Source of the DNA: Betaproteobacteria bacterium
Lineage (GTDB): Bacteria > Pseudomonadota > Gammaproteobacteria > Burkholderiales > Casimicrobiaceae
Length of the DNA: 64,000 bases
NCBI GenBank assembly: GCA_016717855.1
Contig: JADKEV010000012.1
Location: forward strand, 1-64,000
Reading direction: 5' to 3'
This document shows, one piece after another, positions 55,958-64,000 of this stretch. The notes beneath the pieces were generated by a model, which saw nothing but the letters and a program-made list of their open reading frames with translations, was not told where the DNA came from and did not search any database. Made by a program: the position numbers and the translations under genes. The stretch's first letter is position 1, and each line of letters starts with the position of its first letter.

Positions 55958-57283
55958 ATGCATGGACCAGACATGAACCTCCGCCGCCGTTTCCTCGCCC
56001 GCCTTGGCCTGCTGTCCCTCACGCCCTTCGCGTGGTGGCTGCGCTCGGTGCAGGCCGCGGCGCCATGGCTGTCTTTCCGCCCGGCCGCCTTCGAAGTCAC
56101 CACCGACTCGGTACTGATCTGGGTGTGCTGCGACGCCGAAGCCACGCTGCGCGTCCAGTACGCGGCGGGCGAGGGGTGGGGCGAGGCCACGCTGTCGGAG
56201 CCGGTGACGCTGGCGAGCGGGACCGGCTACACCGCGGCGATTCCGCTCAAGGGATTGCAGCCCGACCGGCAGTATCGCTACCGGATCACCGATTCCGACG
56301 GCAAGCCACGCGACGCGGACTTCACCAACGGGTCATTCCGCACCGCGCCCGCGGCCGTGCGCGATTTCGCATTCGTCTTTTCGGGCGACACCCATGCGCG
56401 GCACCGGCCATTCAAGTTGTTCGAGCTGATGGCGGAGAAGAAGCCGGACTTCTTCGTGCATCTCGGCGACACGGTCTATGCGGACAGTCCGCGCAGCCAG
56501 TTCCGGGCGGAGCTTGACTACTACCGGATCAAGCACCGCGAAGTCCGCAGCGACACGTACCTGCAGAAGTTCCTCGCCGCCATCCCGACCTTCGCGATGT
56601 GGGACGATCACGAGGTGGAGAATGACTTCACCAGCCTCCATCCGGCAATTCCAATCGGGCGCCAGGCGTTCCGCGAGTTCTGGCCGGTCCGGAATGAAAA
56701 GGACGACAACGCGACCGTGCTATACCGGCGCTTCAAGTGGTCGCCGGCCTGTGAGTTCTTCATGCTGGACACGCGGCAATATCGGGACCAGGGCGGATAC
56801 GGTCCAGGCCTGGGCCTGACGCTGCTCGGCGCGCGGCAACTCCTGTGGCTGAAGGCGGGCCTGAAAGCGTCAACCGCGACGTTCAAGTTCATCTGCACTT
56901 CCGTGCCCTTCCATCAGGGCGGTGTCGACAAGTGGGGCGGCTTCAAGGTGGAGCGGCAGGCGCTCGTCGACTTCATCCGGCAGGAGGGCATCCGCAACGT
57001 CGTCATCCTGTCGGCGGATCTGCATGCGGCCGGTGATTTGTCGGACGACAAGACGGGGCTCACCGAGTTTCTGGTGGGGCCGATCGCCGCGCCACTGCAG
57101 CCGGTGCTGGCGCCGAACTCACGGACGCGCGAAACGGCGCGGCCGGGGTCTTATGTGGGCGACGAGTACAACTTCGGGCTGATCCGGATCGCGCAGCGGG
57201 AGGGGAAGACCGTGCTGCGGCACGAGGTCGTCGATGCGCAGGGGAAGGTGCGGTATTCGCGGGAGATCGTGGTTGCCGTTTAG
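55958..57283 (+). CDS. PhoD-like alkaline phosphatase/phosphodiesterase
   Basis: Exported metallophosphatase of the PhoD-like class. 441 residues from ATG 55,958; ATG 55,973 (MNLRRRFLARLGLL) is equally possible and makes a better Tat signal start, with RRRFLA as the twin-arginine motif. Residues about 35-125 form an N-terminal fibronectin-like domain (ATLRVQYAAGEGW, DRQYRYRITDSDG). The catalytic domain has metal-binding motifs FSGDTHARH, FVHLGDTVYADSPRS, MWDDHEVENDF and ILSADLHAAG. Substrate unknown; phosphodiester or phosphomonoester. Confidence 0.9.
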   Translation: MHGPDMNLRRRFLARLGLLSLTPFAWWLRSVQAAAPWLSFRPAAFEVTTDSVLIWVCCDAEATLRVQYAAGEGWGEATLSEPVTLASGTGYTAAIPLKGLQPDRQYRYRITDSDGKPRDADFTNGSFRTAPAAVRDFAFVFSGDTHARHRPFKLFELMAEKKPDFFVHLGDTVYADSPRSQFRAELDYYRIKHREVRSDTYLQKFLAAIPTFAMWDDHEVENDFTSLHPAIPIGRQAFREFWPVRNEKDDNATVLYRRFKWSPACEFFMLDTRQYRDQGGYGPGLGLTLLGARQLLWLKAGLKASTATFKFICTSVPFHQGGVDKWGGFKVERQALVDFIRQEGIRNVVILSADLHAAGDLSDDKTGLTEFLVGPIAAPLQPVLAPNSRTRETARPGSYVGDEYNFGLIRIAQREGKTVLRHEVVDAQGKVRYSREIVVAV

Positions 57284-57338
57284 TGGGGGGAACGGGGAGC
57301 GAGCAGGTTTCCTGCGTACCTGCCACCCCTCACCCTAG

Positions 57339-57364
57339 CCCTCTCCCCGCTTGCGGGGAGAGGG
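57339..57364. terminator. Palindromic repeat, probable bidirectional terminator
   Basis: CCCTCTCCCCGC (57,339-57,350) pairs perfectly with GCGGGGAGAGGG (57,353-57,364), preceded by CACCCTAG. Same family as the elements near 11,200. It sits between the convergent phosphatase gene and the small gene at 57,382, so it may end both transcripts, although there is no T-run. Confidence 0.55.
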
Positions 57365-57381
57365 AAGTGAGCCGTGACGCT

Positions 57382-57585
57382 TCAGAGTGCTGCGACGACT
57401 GGTGGTTTCACGGGCGCGAGATTGCCGCCTTCGCCTTCCCACTCGTGCAGGTCGATCTTGTGCTCTTGCTTGCGCGCGGCGCGCTGTTGCTGACGAACGC
57501 GCTGCGTGCCCAACGCAACCGCCGCGCCCAGCACGATGCCGCCGGCCACTGCGGCAAAGATGGTCAGCCGATTATCGAAACTCAT
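57382..57585 (-). CDS. Small single-pass membrane protein
   Basis: 67 residues from ATG 57,585 (MSFDNRLTIFAAVAGGIVLG). One hydrophobic helix at about residues 8-26, then a basic stretch (RVRQQQRAARKQEH) and a short tail. Its start overlaps the stop of the gene upstream (ATGA), which supports it being real. No family recognised. Confidence 0.6.
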   Translation of the reverse strand: MSFDNRLTIFAAVAGGIVLGAAVALGTQRVRQQQRAARKQEHKIDLHEWEGEGGNLAPVKPPVVAAL

Positions 57586-57818
57586 GATCCCAACAAGGCC
57601 GGCTGTGGAGCGTCCGTTATGGGCTTGCCATGCTCGTCGAACATCTCGACCGTCGACCCTTCCTTCGTATCGGCCAGGTCCTGCGCGTACTTCTGCGCGT
57701 CGGCGGCCGTATTGAATGAAGCCAGCGGTTTGTCGAAACCGGCTTCCTTGACGTCCCATTGCCCGTCTGTGCCCGGCGCGACGCAGAAGATCGAAGCACC
57801 CTTTTGATCGAATCCCAT
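57582..57818 (-). CDS. Small DUF2188-like protein
   Basis: 78 residues from ATG 57,818 (MGFDQKGASIFCVAPGTDGQ). The pattern V.P..DGQWDVKEAGFDKPLASFNTAADAQKYAQDLA resembles the DUF2188 fold, small proteins of unknown function. No signal peptide. Coupled by an ATGA overlap to the membrane protein gene downstream. A longer frame begins at 57,878 but adds unlikely sequence. Confidence 0.65.
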   Translation of the reverse strand: MGFDQKGASIFCVAPGTDGQWDVKEAGFDKPLASFNTAADAQKYAQDLADTKEGSTVEMFDEHGKPITDAPQPALLGS

Positions 57819-58000
57819 ATTGTTGCTCCAGTAGTTCACATGTCTTGCTTTGATGCCGACGGCGCATCGATGCGCCATCCAGCGGCGACGAATCGGTTAC
57901 CGCCGATTCACCATGGAGCGCAGTCTACGCGGCGCGGCCATCCCGGTCAGTGCGGCATCGCACACACTGCCGGAGTGCGGCATCGATCTTCCGCACATCC

Positions 58001-58486
58001 TCACTTCGGCTTGAGTTGGGCGCGGATCTCGCCGGCGGGATGCATGGTGCTGTGGACATTGACGTACAGCGCGCCCGACAGATAGCTCGCGTATTGGGCC
58101 TCGGTCAGTTTGGTGTTCGCTGCCACCGACCAGGTGTTGTCGCCGGTCTTGGTCAGCGGCACGATGACGGGACCGTTCGTGCCCACGGCGCCCATGTGAA
58201 TGTGGGCCGCGGTCGCGGTGATGCCGGTGGTGGCGATGCTCCCCGTGATCGACTTGTCCGGCGGGATTTCGAACGTGCCGGTGCCCAAGGCCGCCGTGGT
58301 CACTGCCGGGACTTCCTGGCCCCCGGAAAGTGCGAGGGGACTCGTCTGGATGATCGGAACGGCGATCGGCTTGCTGCTAGAGGCCATCGGTTCGGGTACG
58401 GCGCAACCACCGGCAAACAGGGCCAGCATGCCGGCCAACACCGCGGCGACATCGCGCGCGCCCGTTCTGCCTTGAATCCTGCTCAT
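58001..58486 (-). CDS. CHRD-domain exported protein, lipoprotein candidate
   Basis: 161 residues from ATG 58,486, with a strong AGGAGG site upstream. N-terminal signal (VAAVLAGMLALFAGGC) ends in a Cys at about 28 that could be lipidated, although AGGC is a weak lipobox. The rest is a CHRD domain: LSGGQEVPAVTTAALGTGTF, HIHMGAVGTNGPVIVPL and the final YVNVHSTMHPAGEIRAQL. CHRD domains occur in chordin and many bacterial secreted proteins; function here unknown. Confidence 0.85.
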   Translation of the reverse strand: MSRIQGRTGARDVAAVLAGMLALFAGGCAVPEPMASSSKPIAVPIIQTSPLALSGGQEVPAVTTAALGTGTFEIPPDKSITGSIATTGITATAAHIHMGAVGTNGPVIVPLTKTGDNTWSVAANTKLTEAQYASYLSGALYVNVHSTMHPAGEIRAQLKPK

Positions 58487-58801
58487 GCAAGTACCTCCTG
58501 TGGAAGAATCGGGGGTCCGCCGCGCATCCGAAAATGATGCGATTCAGCGTCGAAGCAGCAACACACGAGCCCGCTATCGGGCCGGATTCCATTATCGCCA
58601 TCGCACTGCCCTCGTCTGTTCGTTTCCATACATATCCGGCGCGTTCCTTGCTGTACTCTTGCCTCCATTCGACAGCATGGGCTGGCGCAAGCCGGTTGCC
58701 CTGACCGTGCCAAGCGATTGCGGGCAGTGCATGACGCGTGTCGGCAGGTATCATCGTGGCGCGTTTAGGAAAGTTTCGCGGGTTCAGACCAGGGAGTGTG
58801 C
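58487..58801. other. Intergenic region between divergent CHRD and esterase genes
   Basis: 315 nt with the CHRD gene's AGGAGG site at its left end and AGGGAG for the esterase at the right end. It must contain both promoters. I see only weak candidates, such as a TATCAT near 58,749 for the rightward gene, and no gene. Confidence 0.5.
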
Positions 58802-60530
58802 ATGTCATTTCAAACCATTCGTCGCGTGTCGGTGCGGTCGCTGGCGGCGGCTCTTCTGCTTTTTGGGGCGTTCAGTGCCGTGCGCGCGGCGACCGACCCG
58901 CTCGCCATCGTCCCGCCGCTGGGCTTCGGACCCTACGCGGTAGGCTGCAGCAATGTCGCGCAGAACACCACGCCGGCGCAGGGGAGCCTGTCCGATTACT
59001 GGGAAGGCGTCCCGTTCGACGGCAACTATCACTACGTCACCCAGCTGCTCACCGAACCCGCCGACGCGGTGACTTATAGCGTGCGGATGCCGGACGACAG
59101 GGAGCTGTACGCGCAGTTCACCGACCAGCCCGTCGAATTCGTGGCCGTCGTGTGCTATCCGACGACCGCCGACAATCCCCGGCCGGACTATCCGCTGCCC
59201 AGCGAATCCCCGGTGCCGAAGATGCAGCGTGCCGGCGAAGCGCCGATCTGGGCGGATCCGGCCAAGCGCTATCCGGTCGTCGTGTTCTCGCACGGCCTGG
59301 GCGGCAGCCCGCTGGCGTCCGAATACCTGGAGTCGATGGGCGTGTTTGCCACCCACGGTTACGTCGTCATCGCGCCGTTTCACGCCGACTCGCGCTTTTC
59401 GCGGATCCGGATCGAGGATATGGGCGACGTGCTCTATCTGTTCAGCCGCTTCGACGAAGTCGTCGCGATGCAGGCCATCCGTCCGCAGGGGCTGAAGGGC
59501 GCCATCGATACCTTGCTTGCCCATCCGCACTATCGCGACCACGTCGATGCCAACGCCATCGGCGGTTTCGGCGCCAGCCTGGGCGGCGAGGCAATGCTGC
59601 TGGCGGCGGGCGCAAAGTTGACCAAGTCACTCGGCCTGTCGTCCAAGCAGGTGCTGGTCGAACCCCGCTTGCGCGCGATGGTCGGCTATGTGCCGTATTC
59701 GGGGCAACGCCTGATCCCGGCCTTCGGCGACGACCAGAACGGGACCACGGGATTGCGCGTGCCCTTCCTCGCCATCGGCGGCGGGGCCGACACGACCGCG
59801 CCGTTCTCACTGACCGAGCAGGCGCTGAACAACATGGCGGGCACGCGCTTCGCCGTGACGCTGCCCGGCGTCACCCATGGCCTGGAGCCGGTGAACGTGC
59901 CGGAGGTCTTCACTTGGGCCATCACTTTCCTGGACGCGCATCTGAAGGACGCCGCGACGATGCGCGCGTCGCGAACCAAGCTGGCACGCATGCGACAGGT
60001 GATCGGCGGCGCCGACGAGAACGTGGGCATCGACGTGCTGGTTCCGGACCCGCCACTGGCCGGCGAAACGCGGGTGACCGAGTTCTTCAACAGCGATCTG
60101 AACCACTATTTCATGACGCCCTACACCAGTGAAGCCAACGGCATCCTGGCGGGCGCCGCCGGGCCGGGCTGGACACGCACCGAGATCGATTTCAACGCGT
60201 GGCAGGATGCGTCGGTCACTGGCGGGCCGGTGCCGCTTCTACGGGACGCCCGGTACTGGCCCGAACTCGCACTTCTTCACCGCGGATGGCGGCGAGTGCG
60301 CGTTCGTCAAGCAGGACCCGGGCTGGACTTTCGAGGGCCTGACCATGCGCGTGGCGCAGCCCACGGCCGCTGTGTGCCCGGCCAACACAATTCCCGTGTT
60401 TCGCGTCTACAACAACGGGTACCCGCAGAACGATTCGAATCACCGCTACACGACCAGCCGGATGACCCGCGAGCAGATGCGCGCGCGCGGCTGGGCCGAC
60501 GAGGGGACGGTATTCTGCGTCGTGCCGTAG
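58802..60530 (+). CDS. Secreted alpha/beta-hydrolase with C-terminal DUF5648-like module (frameshifted)
   Basis: From ATG 58,802 (AGGGAG 5 nt upstream): signal peptide (SLAAALLLFGAFSAVRA), then a hydrolase domain like PAF-acetylhydrolase/dienelactone hydrolase. The nucleophile elbow is GFGASLGG, the likely acid is in GGGADTTAP and the His in PGVTHGLE. From about residue 420 a DUF5648-like repeat begins (VTEFFNSDLNHYFMTPYTSE). The frame breaks at 60,230-60,233; TG appears lost from GTGTGC. It resumes as CRFYGTPGTGPNSHFFTADG to the stop at 60,530. About 575 residues if corrected. Confidence 0.82.
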
Positions 60531-60562
60531 CGGGCGACGGCGCTCTCGCGCTACCATGCGCC

Positions 60563-61135
60563 ATGCCCGCCTCACGCCCCCCCATCATCCGCGCCACCCG
60601 CGCGAAACTGCGCGACGGGACGCCCGTCATCGTGCGGCCGGTGCGCGCCGACGACGCCCGCTATGCCGATGCGTTCTTTGGCTGGCTCTCGGAAGAGACC
60701 AGGTACATGCGCTTCATGTATCCGGTCAAGGAACTGACGCCGGACATTCTGTCCGGTGTCCTGACCCAGGAGGGGCTGCGGCGCGTCGCGCTGGTGGTCG
60801 AGCCCGCGCAGGCCGTGGCGGGCAATCCGACGCCGGCGGTGGGGATCGGGCGCTACGTGCCGACCGAAGATCCGGCGGTGTGCGAAGTGGCGATCACCGT
60901 CGGCGACACGTGGCAGGGCCGGGGCGTCGGACGCGCCGTGCTCGCGCGCCTGCTCGCACTCGCCAAACGCGGCGGCTACACGACCATGTCGGCGGTGGCG
61001 CTGACCACCAACAGCAAGATGGTGGGCTTGGCGCGGTCGTTCGGCTTCGAGATCCACAGCGAGCCCGGCGGCATCACGGCGATGCGCAAGGCGCTGGTCC
61101 GCGGCGGCGCGCCGACGGGGCCGGCAGCGAAGTAG
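60563..61135 (+). CDS. GNAT-family N-acetyltransferase
   Basis: 190 residues from ATG 60,563 (MPASRPPIIRATRAKLRDGT). The GNAT core is clear: VIVRPVRADDARYADAFFGW at the start, AITVGDTWQGRGVGRAVLAR as the acetyl-CoA loop (Q/RxxGxG/A) at about 115-130, and the C-terminal GFEIHSEPGG. It resembles the acetyltransferase domain of Pat-like enzymes but lacks the large ligase-like domain. It begins 32 nt after the esterase stop. Substrate unknown. Confidence 0.88.
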   Translation: MPASRPPIIRATRAKLRDGTPVIVRPVRADDARYADAFFGWLSEETRYMRFMYPVKELTPDILSGVLTQEGLRRVALVVEPAQAVAGNPTPAVGIGRYVPTEDPAVCEVAITVGDTWQGRGVGRAVLARLLALAKRGGYTTMSAVALTTNSKMVGLARSFGFEIHSEPGGITAMRKALVRGGAPTGPAAK

Positions 61136-61219
61136 CCGCGCGCACGACGCCGCGGGCCGCGTCGACTTTCCTTGCGTGGGCATGTCCGGCAAGTGTCAGG
61201 CTGTGACAGGGCAGACCCG

Positions 61220-61810
61220 CTACTCGAACGACTCCACCCAGATCACCTCGCAGGCGCCGGCCCCGGTGTCCTCGCGGGACAGGGAACTCTTGATCGACCA
61301 GCCGACGTCGGTCCGCACGTCGACCAGATAGCCTGAGAGCGCCACAACCTGTCCGACGCGCGCGGCCCTGATCCGGCGCTCGACGATTTCGCTGGCCGCG
61401 ATCAGGTGCATGTTGGCGCTGTGCGTCTCGATCTCCCGGCGCGGAATGGGAAACTCTTCGGTGGTCCAGAAGTAGAACCGGTTGCTCTGGGTGATGGACA
61501 GGCGCGAAAGCACCTTCGAGTCCGACATGGGGCCCCAGCCGAATGCGAGATCGACCGGAACGAGGCTGGCCATCCTGTCTATCCGATACGGCTCGACGCC
61601 GATCACGCGCGCCGCCATCTCGAACCGGGCGACGGCGGTGATCTCGGCGTCGCCCCTGCGAAATCGCGGCGGATCGCCGCGCAATGGGCCCTGGACCGGA
61701 CCGGCAGCCGCCAAGATCCCCGGCGGGTGCGGCACGTCGCGCGTGGTCCAGAACTGGTAGCCGCCATAGAGGCCGAGGATGACCAGCAGCCAGAGCCACA
61801 GCCTGTTCAC
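61220..61810 (-). CDS. Membrane-anchored protein of unknown function
   Basis: 196 residues from GTG 61,810 (MNRLWLWLLVILGLYGGYQF), 11 nt after the ETF-quinone oxidoreductase stop on the same strand. One N-terminal helix (about 3-20), then a soluble, probably periplasmic, domain with ASLVPVDLAFGWGPMSD and RREIETHSANMHLI. I recall conserved hypothetical proteins with these motifs in proteobacteria but no assigned function. Start has no strong binding site and may rely on coupling. Confidence 0.75.
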   Translation of the reverse strand: MNRLWLWLLVILGLYGGYQFWTTRDVPHPPGILAAAGPVQGPLRGDPPRFRRGDAEITAVARFEMAARVIGVEPYRIDRMASLVPVDLAFGWGPMSDSKVLSRLSITQSNRFYFWTTEEFPIPRREIETHSANMHLIAASEIVERRIRAARVGQVVALSGYLVDVRTDVGWSIKSSLSREDTGAGACEVIWVESFE

Positions 61811-61821
61811 GGCTGACGCGC

Positions 61822-63492
61822 TTACATGCCGGGGTAGTTGGGTCCGCCGCCGCCTTCGGGGACGACCCAGTGGATGTTCTGCCGCGGGTCCTTGATGTCG
61901 CAGGTCTTGCAGTGCACGCAGTTCTGCGCGTTGATCTGCAGCCGCTTGCCACCGCCGGTCTCGGCGTCGACGAATTCGTAGACGCCGGCCGGGCAGTAGC
62001 GCGACTCGGGCCCGTCGTACTCCGCCAGGTTGACGCCGACCGGTATCGCCGGATCGCGCAACTGCAGATGCACCGGCTGGTCCTCGACGTGATTGGTGTT
62101 CGACAGGAACACCGACGAGAGCTTGTCGAAGCTGATCACGCCGTCGTATTTGGGATAGACGATCTTCGGCATTTCCGCCGCGGGCTTCAGGTACTCGTTG
62201 TCGGGCTTGCCGTGATGCTGCGTCCAGCCGACCAGTGCGCCCAGGCCCAGGTCGTTCATCCACATGTGCATCCCACCCAGCACGGTACCGGGCAACATCC
62301 CCCACTTGAGCGACGGCTTGACGTTGCGCACCTTGTACAGGTCGCGGTAGATCCATGACTTCTTCCAGCCTTCCGCGTAGTCGGTCAACTCGTCGTGCCC
62401 GCGGCCGGCCTGCACCGCGGCGTACGCGGCTTCCGCGGCCAGCATCCCGGACTTCATCGCGTTGTGCGTGCCCTTGATCCGCGGCACGTTGAGGAAACCG
62501 GCGCTGCAGCCGATCAGCGCGCCGCCGGGAAACGTCAGCTTCGGCACCGACTGCAGGCCGCCTTCGTTGATCGCGCGCGCGCCGTAGCCTATTCGCTTGC
62601 CGCCCTCGAGGACGGGGCGGATGGCCGGATGGGTCTTGAAGCGCTGGAACTCGTCGAACGGCGACAGATGCGGATTCTGGTAGCTCAGGTGCAGCACGAA
62701 GCCGATCGCCACCAGCTTGTCGCCCTGTTCGTTGGTGTAGTGGTACTGGAACGAGCCGCCGCCCGTGCTGTGATCGAGCGGCCAGCCTTGCGTGTGCACG
62801 ACCAGCCCCGGCTGGTGCACGGCCGGATCGACCTGCCACAATTCCTTCAGCCCGATCCCGTACTTCTGCGGATCGACGCCATCGCGCAGCTTGAATTTCG
62901 CCATCAGTTCCTGCGACAGCGATCCGCGCACGCCCTCGGCGAACAGCGTGTACTTCGCGTGCAGTTCCATGCCCTCGGCGTAGTCGGACTTGTGCGAACC
63001 ATCCTGCGCGACGCCCATGTCACCGGTCGCCACGCCCTTGACCGAGCCGTCGTCGTTGAACAGCACCTCGGCCGCGGCAAACCCCGGATAGATCTCGACG
63101 CCCAGCGCCTCGGCCTGCTGGCCCAGCCAGCGGCACACATTGCCCAGGCTGACGATGTAGTTGCCGTGGTTGTTCATCAGCGGCGGCAGCGTCCAGTTCG
63201 GCATCCGCCGGCTGCGGGTCTCCTTGAGCACCAGGAAGCGGTCTTCGGTGACGCCGGTGTGCAGCGGCGCGCCCTTTTCCTTCCAGTCGGGGAGCAGTTC
63301 GTTGAGGGCGATCGGATCGATCACAGCGCCGGACAGGATGTGGGCGCCGACCTCGGAGCCTTTTTCGAGGACGCAGACGTTGATCTCCTTCCCCCCGGCA
63401 GCCGCCTGCTGCTTCAGGCGGATGGCGGCGGACAGGCCGGACGGGCCGCCCCCCACGATGACCACATCGTATTCCATCGATTCGCGTGTCAT
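61822..63492 (-). CDS. Electron transfer flavoprotein-ubiquinone oxidoreductase
   Basis: Membrane-associated iron-sulfur flavoprotein that takes electrons from ETF and reduces ubiquinone. 556 residues from ATG 63,492, with GGGAGAAGG just upstream. FAD-binding VVIVGGGPSGLSAAI at about 9-23. The C-terminus carries the 4Fe-4S ligands: Cys in RYCPAGVYEF and the cluster CVHCKTC. Completes the electron path from the acyl-CoA dehydrogenase and EtfAB encoded at 49-52.7 kb. Confidence 0.96.
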   Translation of the reverse strand: MTRESMEYDVVIVGGGPSGLSAAIRLKQQAAAGGKEINVCVLEKGSEVGAHILSGAVIDPIALNELLPDWKEKGAPLHTGVTEDRFLVLKETRSRRMPNWTLPPLMNNHGNYIVSLGNVCRWLGQQAEALGVEIYPGFAAAEVLFNDDGSVKGVATGDMGVAQDGSHKSDYAEGMELHAKYTLFAEGVRGSLSQELMAKFKLRDGVDPQKYGIGLKELWQVDPAVHQPGLVVHTQGWPLDHSTGGGSFQYHYTNEQGDKLVAIGFVLHLSYQNPHLSPFDEFQRFKTHPAIRPVLEGGKRIGYGARAINEGGLQSVPKLTFPGGALIGCSAGFLNVPRIKGTHNAMKSGMLAAEAAYAAVQAGRGHDELTDYAEGWKKSWIYRDLYKVRNVKPSLKWGMLPGTVLGGMHMWMNDLGLGALVGWTQHHGKPDNEYLKPAAEMPKIVYPKYDGVISFDKLSSVFLSNTNHVEDQPVHLQLRDPAIPVGVNLAEYDGPESRYCPAGVYEFVDAETGGGKRLQINAQNCVHCKTCDIKDPRQNIHWVVPEGGGGPNYPGM

Positions 63493-63528
63493 GGCCTTCT
63501 CCCGGTACCGCGTTGCTGCGAGTGACCG

Positions 63529-63536
63529 ATTATAAT
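63529..63536. promoter_or_regulatory. Overlapping divergent -10 boxes (TATAAT both strands)
   Basis: ATTATAAT at 63,529-63,536 contains TATAAT on the plus strand (63,531-63,536) and on the minus strand (63,534-63,529), between the divergent ETF-quinone oxidoreductase and thioesterase genes. No convincing -35 boxes are seen, so use as promoters is inferred. Confidence 0.4.
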
Positions 63537-63560
63537 TGACGTTCACTCCCCGGACCGCCC

Positions 63561-63971
63561 ATGCACAAGGAACGCACGCTCGCCCTGGTCGAACACATTC
63601 CCATCCGCTGGGGCGACATGGACGCGATGGGGCACGTCAACAACACCGTCTACTTCCGCTACATGGAGCAGGTGCGCGTGTCGTGGTACGAAAAGGTGTT
63701 CGGCGAGCTCTCCAGTTTGCAGCAGGAGGGGATCGTCATCATCAACGCCTCCTGCAATTTCCTGAAGCCGCTGACCTATCCCGGCATGGTCGAAGTCAAG
63801 ATGCTGTTCGGCCCCGCCAGCCGAACCAGCTTCGAGTCGTACTACGAAATGCGGATGAACGGCGAGCTCTATGCCGATGGGGCGGCGAAGATCGTGTGGA
63901 TCGACATGACACAGAGGAAATCCAAGCCCTTGCCCGAGTCGATTCGCGCCCTGTGCCCCGCCCGCCACTGA
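63561..63971 (+). CDS. Acyl-CoA thioesterase, 4HBT hotdog family
   Basis: 136 residues from ATG 63,561. The 4-hydroxybenzoyl-CoA thioesterase-like signature RWGDMDAMGHVNNTVYFRYM has the catalytic Asp and the HVNN motif; ASCNFLKPLTYPG follows. Cytosolic. Hydrolyses an acyl-CoA; divergent from the ETF-quinone oxidoreductase gene, so a link to acyl-CoA oxidation is plausible. Exact substrate cannot be told. Confidence 0.9.
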   Translation: MHKERTLALVEHIPIRWGDMDAMGHVNNTVYFRYMEQVRVSWYEKVFGELSSLQQEGIVIINASCNFLKPLTYPGMVEVKMLFGPASRTSFESYYEMRMNGELYADGAAKIVWIDMTQRKSKPLPESIRALCPARH

Positions 63972-64000
63972 CCCGCGAGAACCGGAAGACCGCCATGGAA

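Noticed and set aside
58796..61135. A single 779-codon fusion of esterase and acetyltransferase
   Set aside because: The join is an artefact of the frameshift near 60,231, which reads past the esterase stop. The stretch between is out-of-frame sequence, and the acetyltransferase has its own ATG.
63995..64000. Start of a further gene (ATGGAA) at the window end
   Set aside because: Only two codons are visible and there is no strong binding site; it cannot be supported.

Overview
The window is about 64 kb of GC-rich chromosome from a betaproteobacterium, probably an environmental Burkholderiales/Rhodocyclales-like lineage; I cannot name a species. The main reason is gene order. One co-oriented run, rplKAJL-rpoBC-rpsL-rpsG-fusA-tuf-rpsJ through rpoA-rplQ, joins the rif, str, S10, spc and alpha operons. 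It is followed by ispB opposite rplU-rpmA, the lptF/lptG-pepA divergence, and holC-valS.

Region 1 (1-33,230) holds the ribosomal protein, RNA polymerase and elongation factor genes. It contains an L10-type leader before rplJ, a hairpin between rplL and rpoB, a strong promoter before rpsL, a probable internal promoter before rplN, and a terminator after rplQ. It is interrupted between rpoC and rpsL by a reverse-strand, frameshifted gene for a secreted SBBP beta-propeller protein. rplJ itself carries a frameshift.

Region 2 (33,269-43,317) is housekeeping: tRNA-Pro(CGG), ispB, rplU-rpmA, the lipopolysaccharide transport permease genes lptF-lptG, pepA, holC, an unknown protein, and valS.

Region 3 (43,548-46,221) is a reverse-strand pair: a PAS-GGDEF-EAL protein followed by a PduO-type cobalamin adenosyltransferase. 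Region 4 (46,443-52,718) is a fatty-acid/acyl-CoA oxidation block: acyl-CoA ligase, enoyl-CoA hydratase-like protein, etfB, etfA and a long acyl-CoA dehydrogenase. ETF-ubiquinone oxidoreductase at 61,822-63,492 would pass the electrons to the quinone pool, and a hotdog thioesterase lies divergent from it.

Region 5 (52,828-60,530) is rich in exported proteins: two tandem, translationally coupled paralogues of an uncharacterised family, a Tat-type PhoD-like phosphatase, a CHRD-domain lipoprotein candidate, and an alpha/beta-hydrolase with a C-terminal DUF5648-like module. Two small cytosolic or membrane proteins lie among them.

Data quality: five clear small indels, and a possible sixth, break otherwise well-conserved reading frames (rplJ, the SBBP gene, the second paralogue, the esterase). 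One is in an essential gene, so sequencing or assembly error is a real possibility for all of them.
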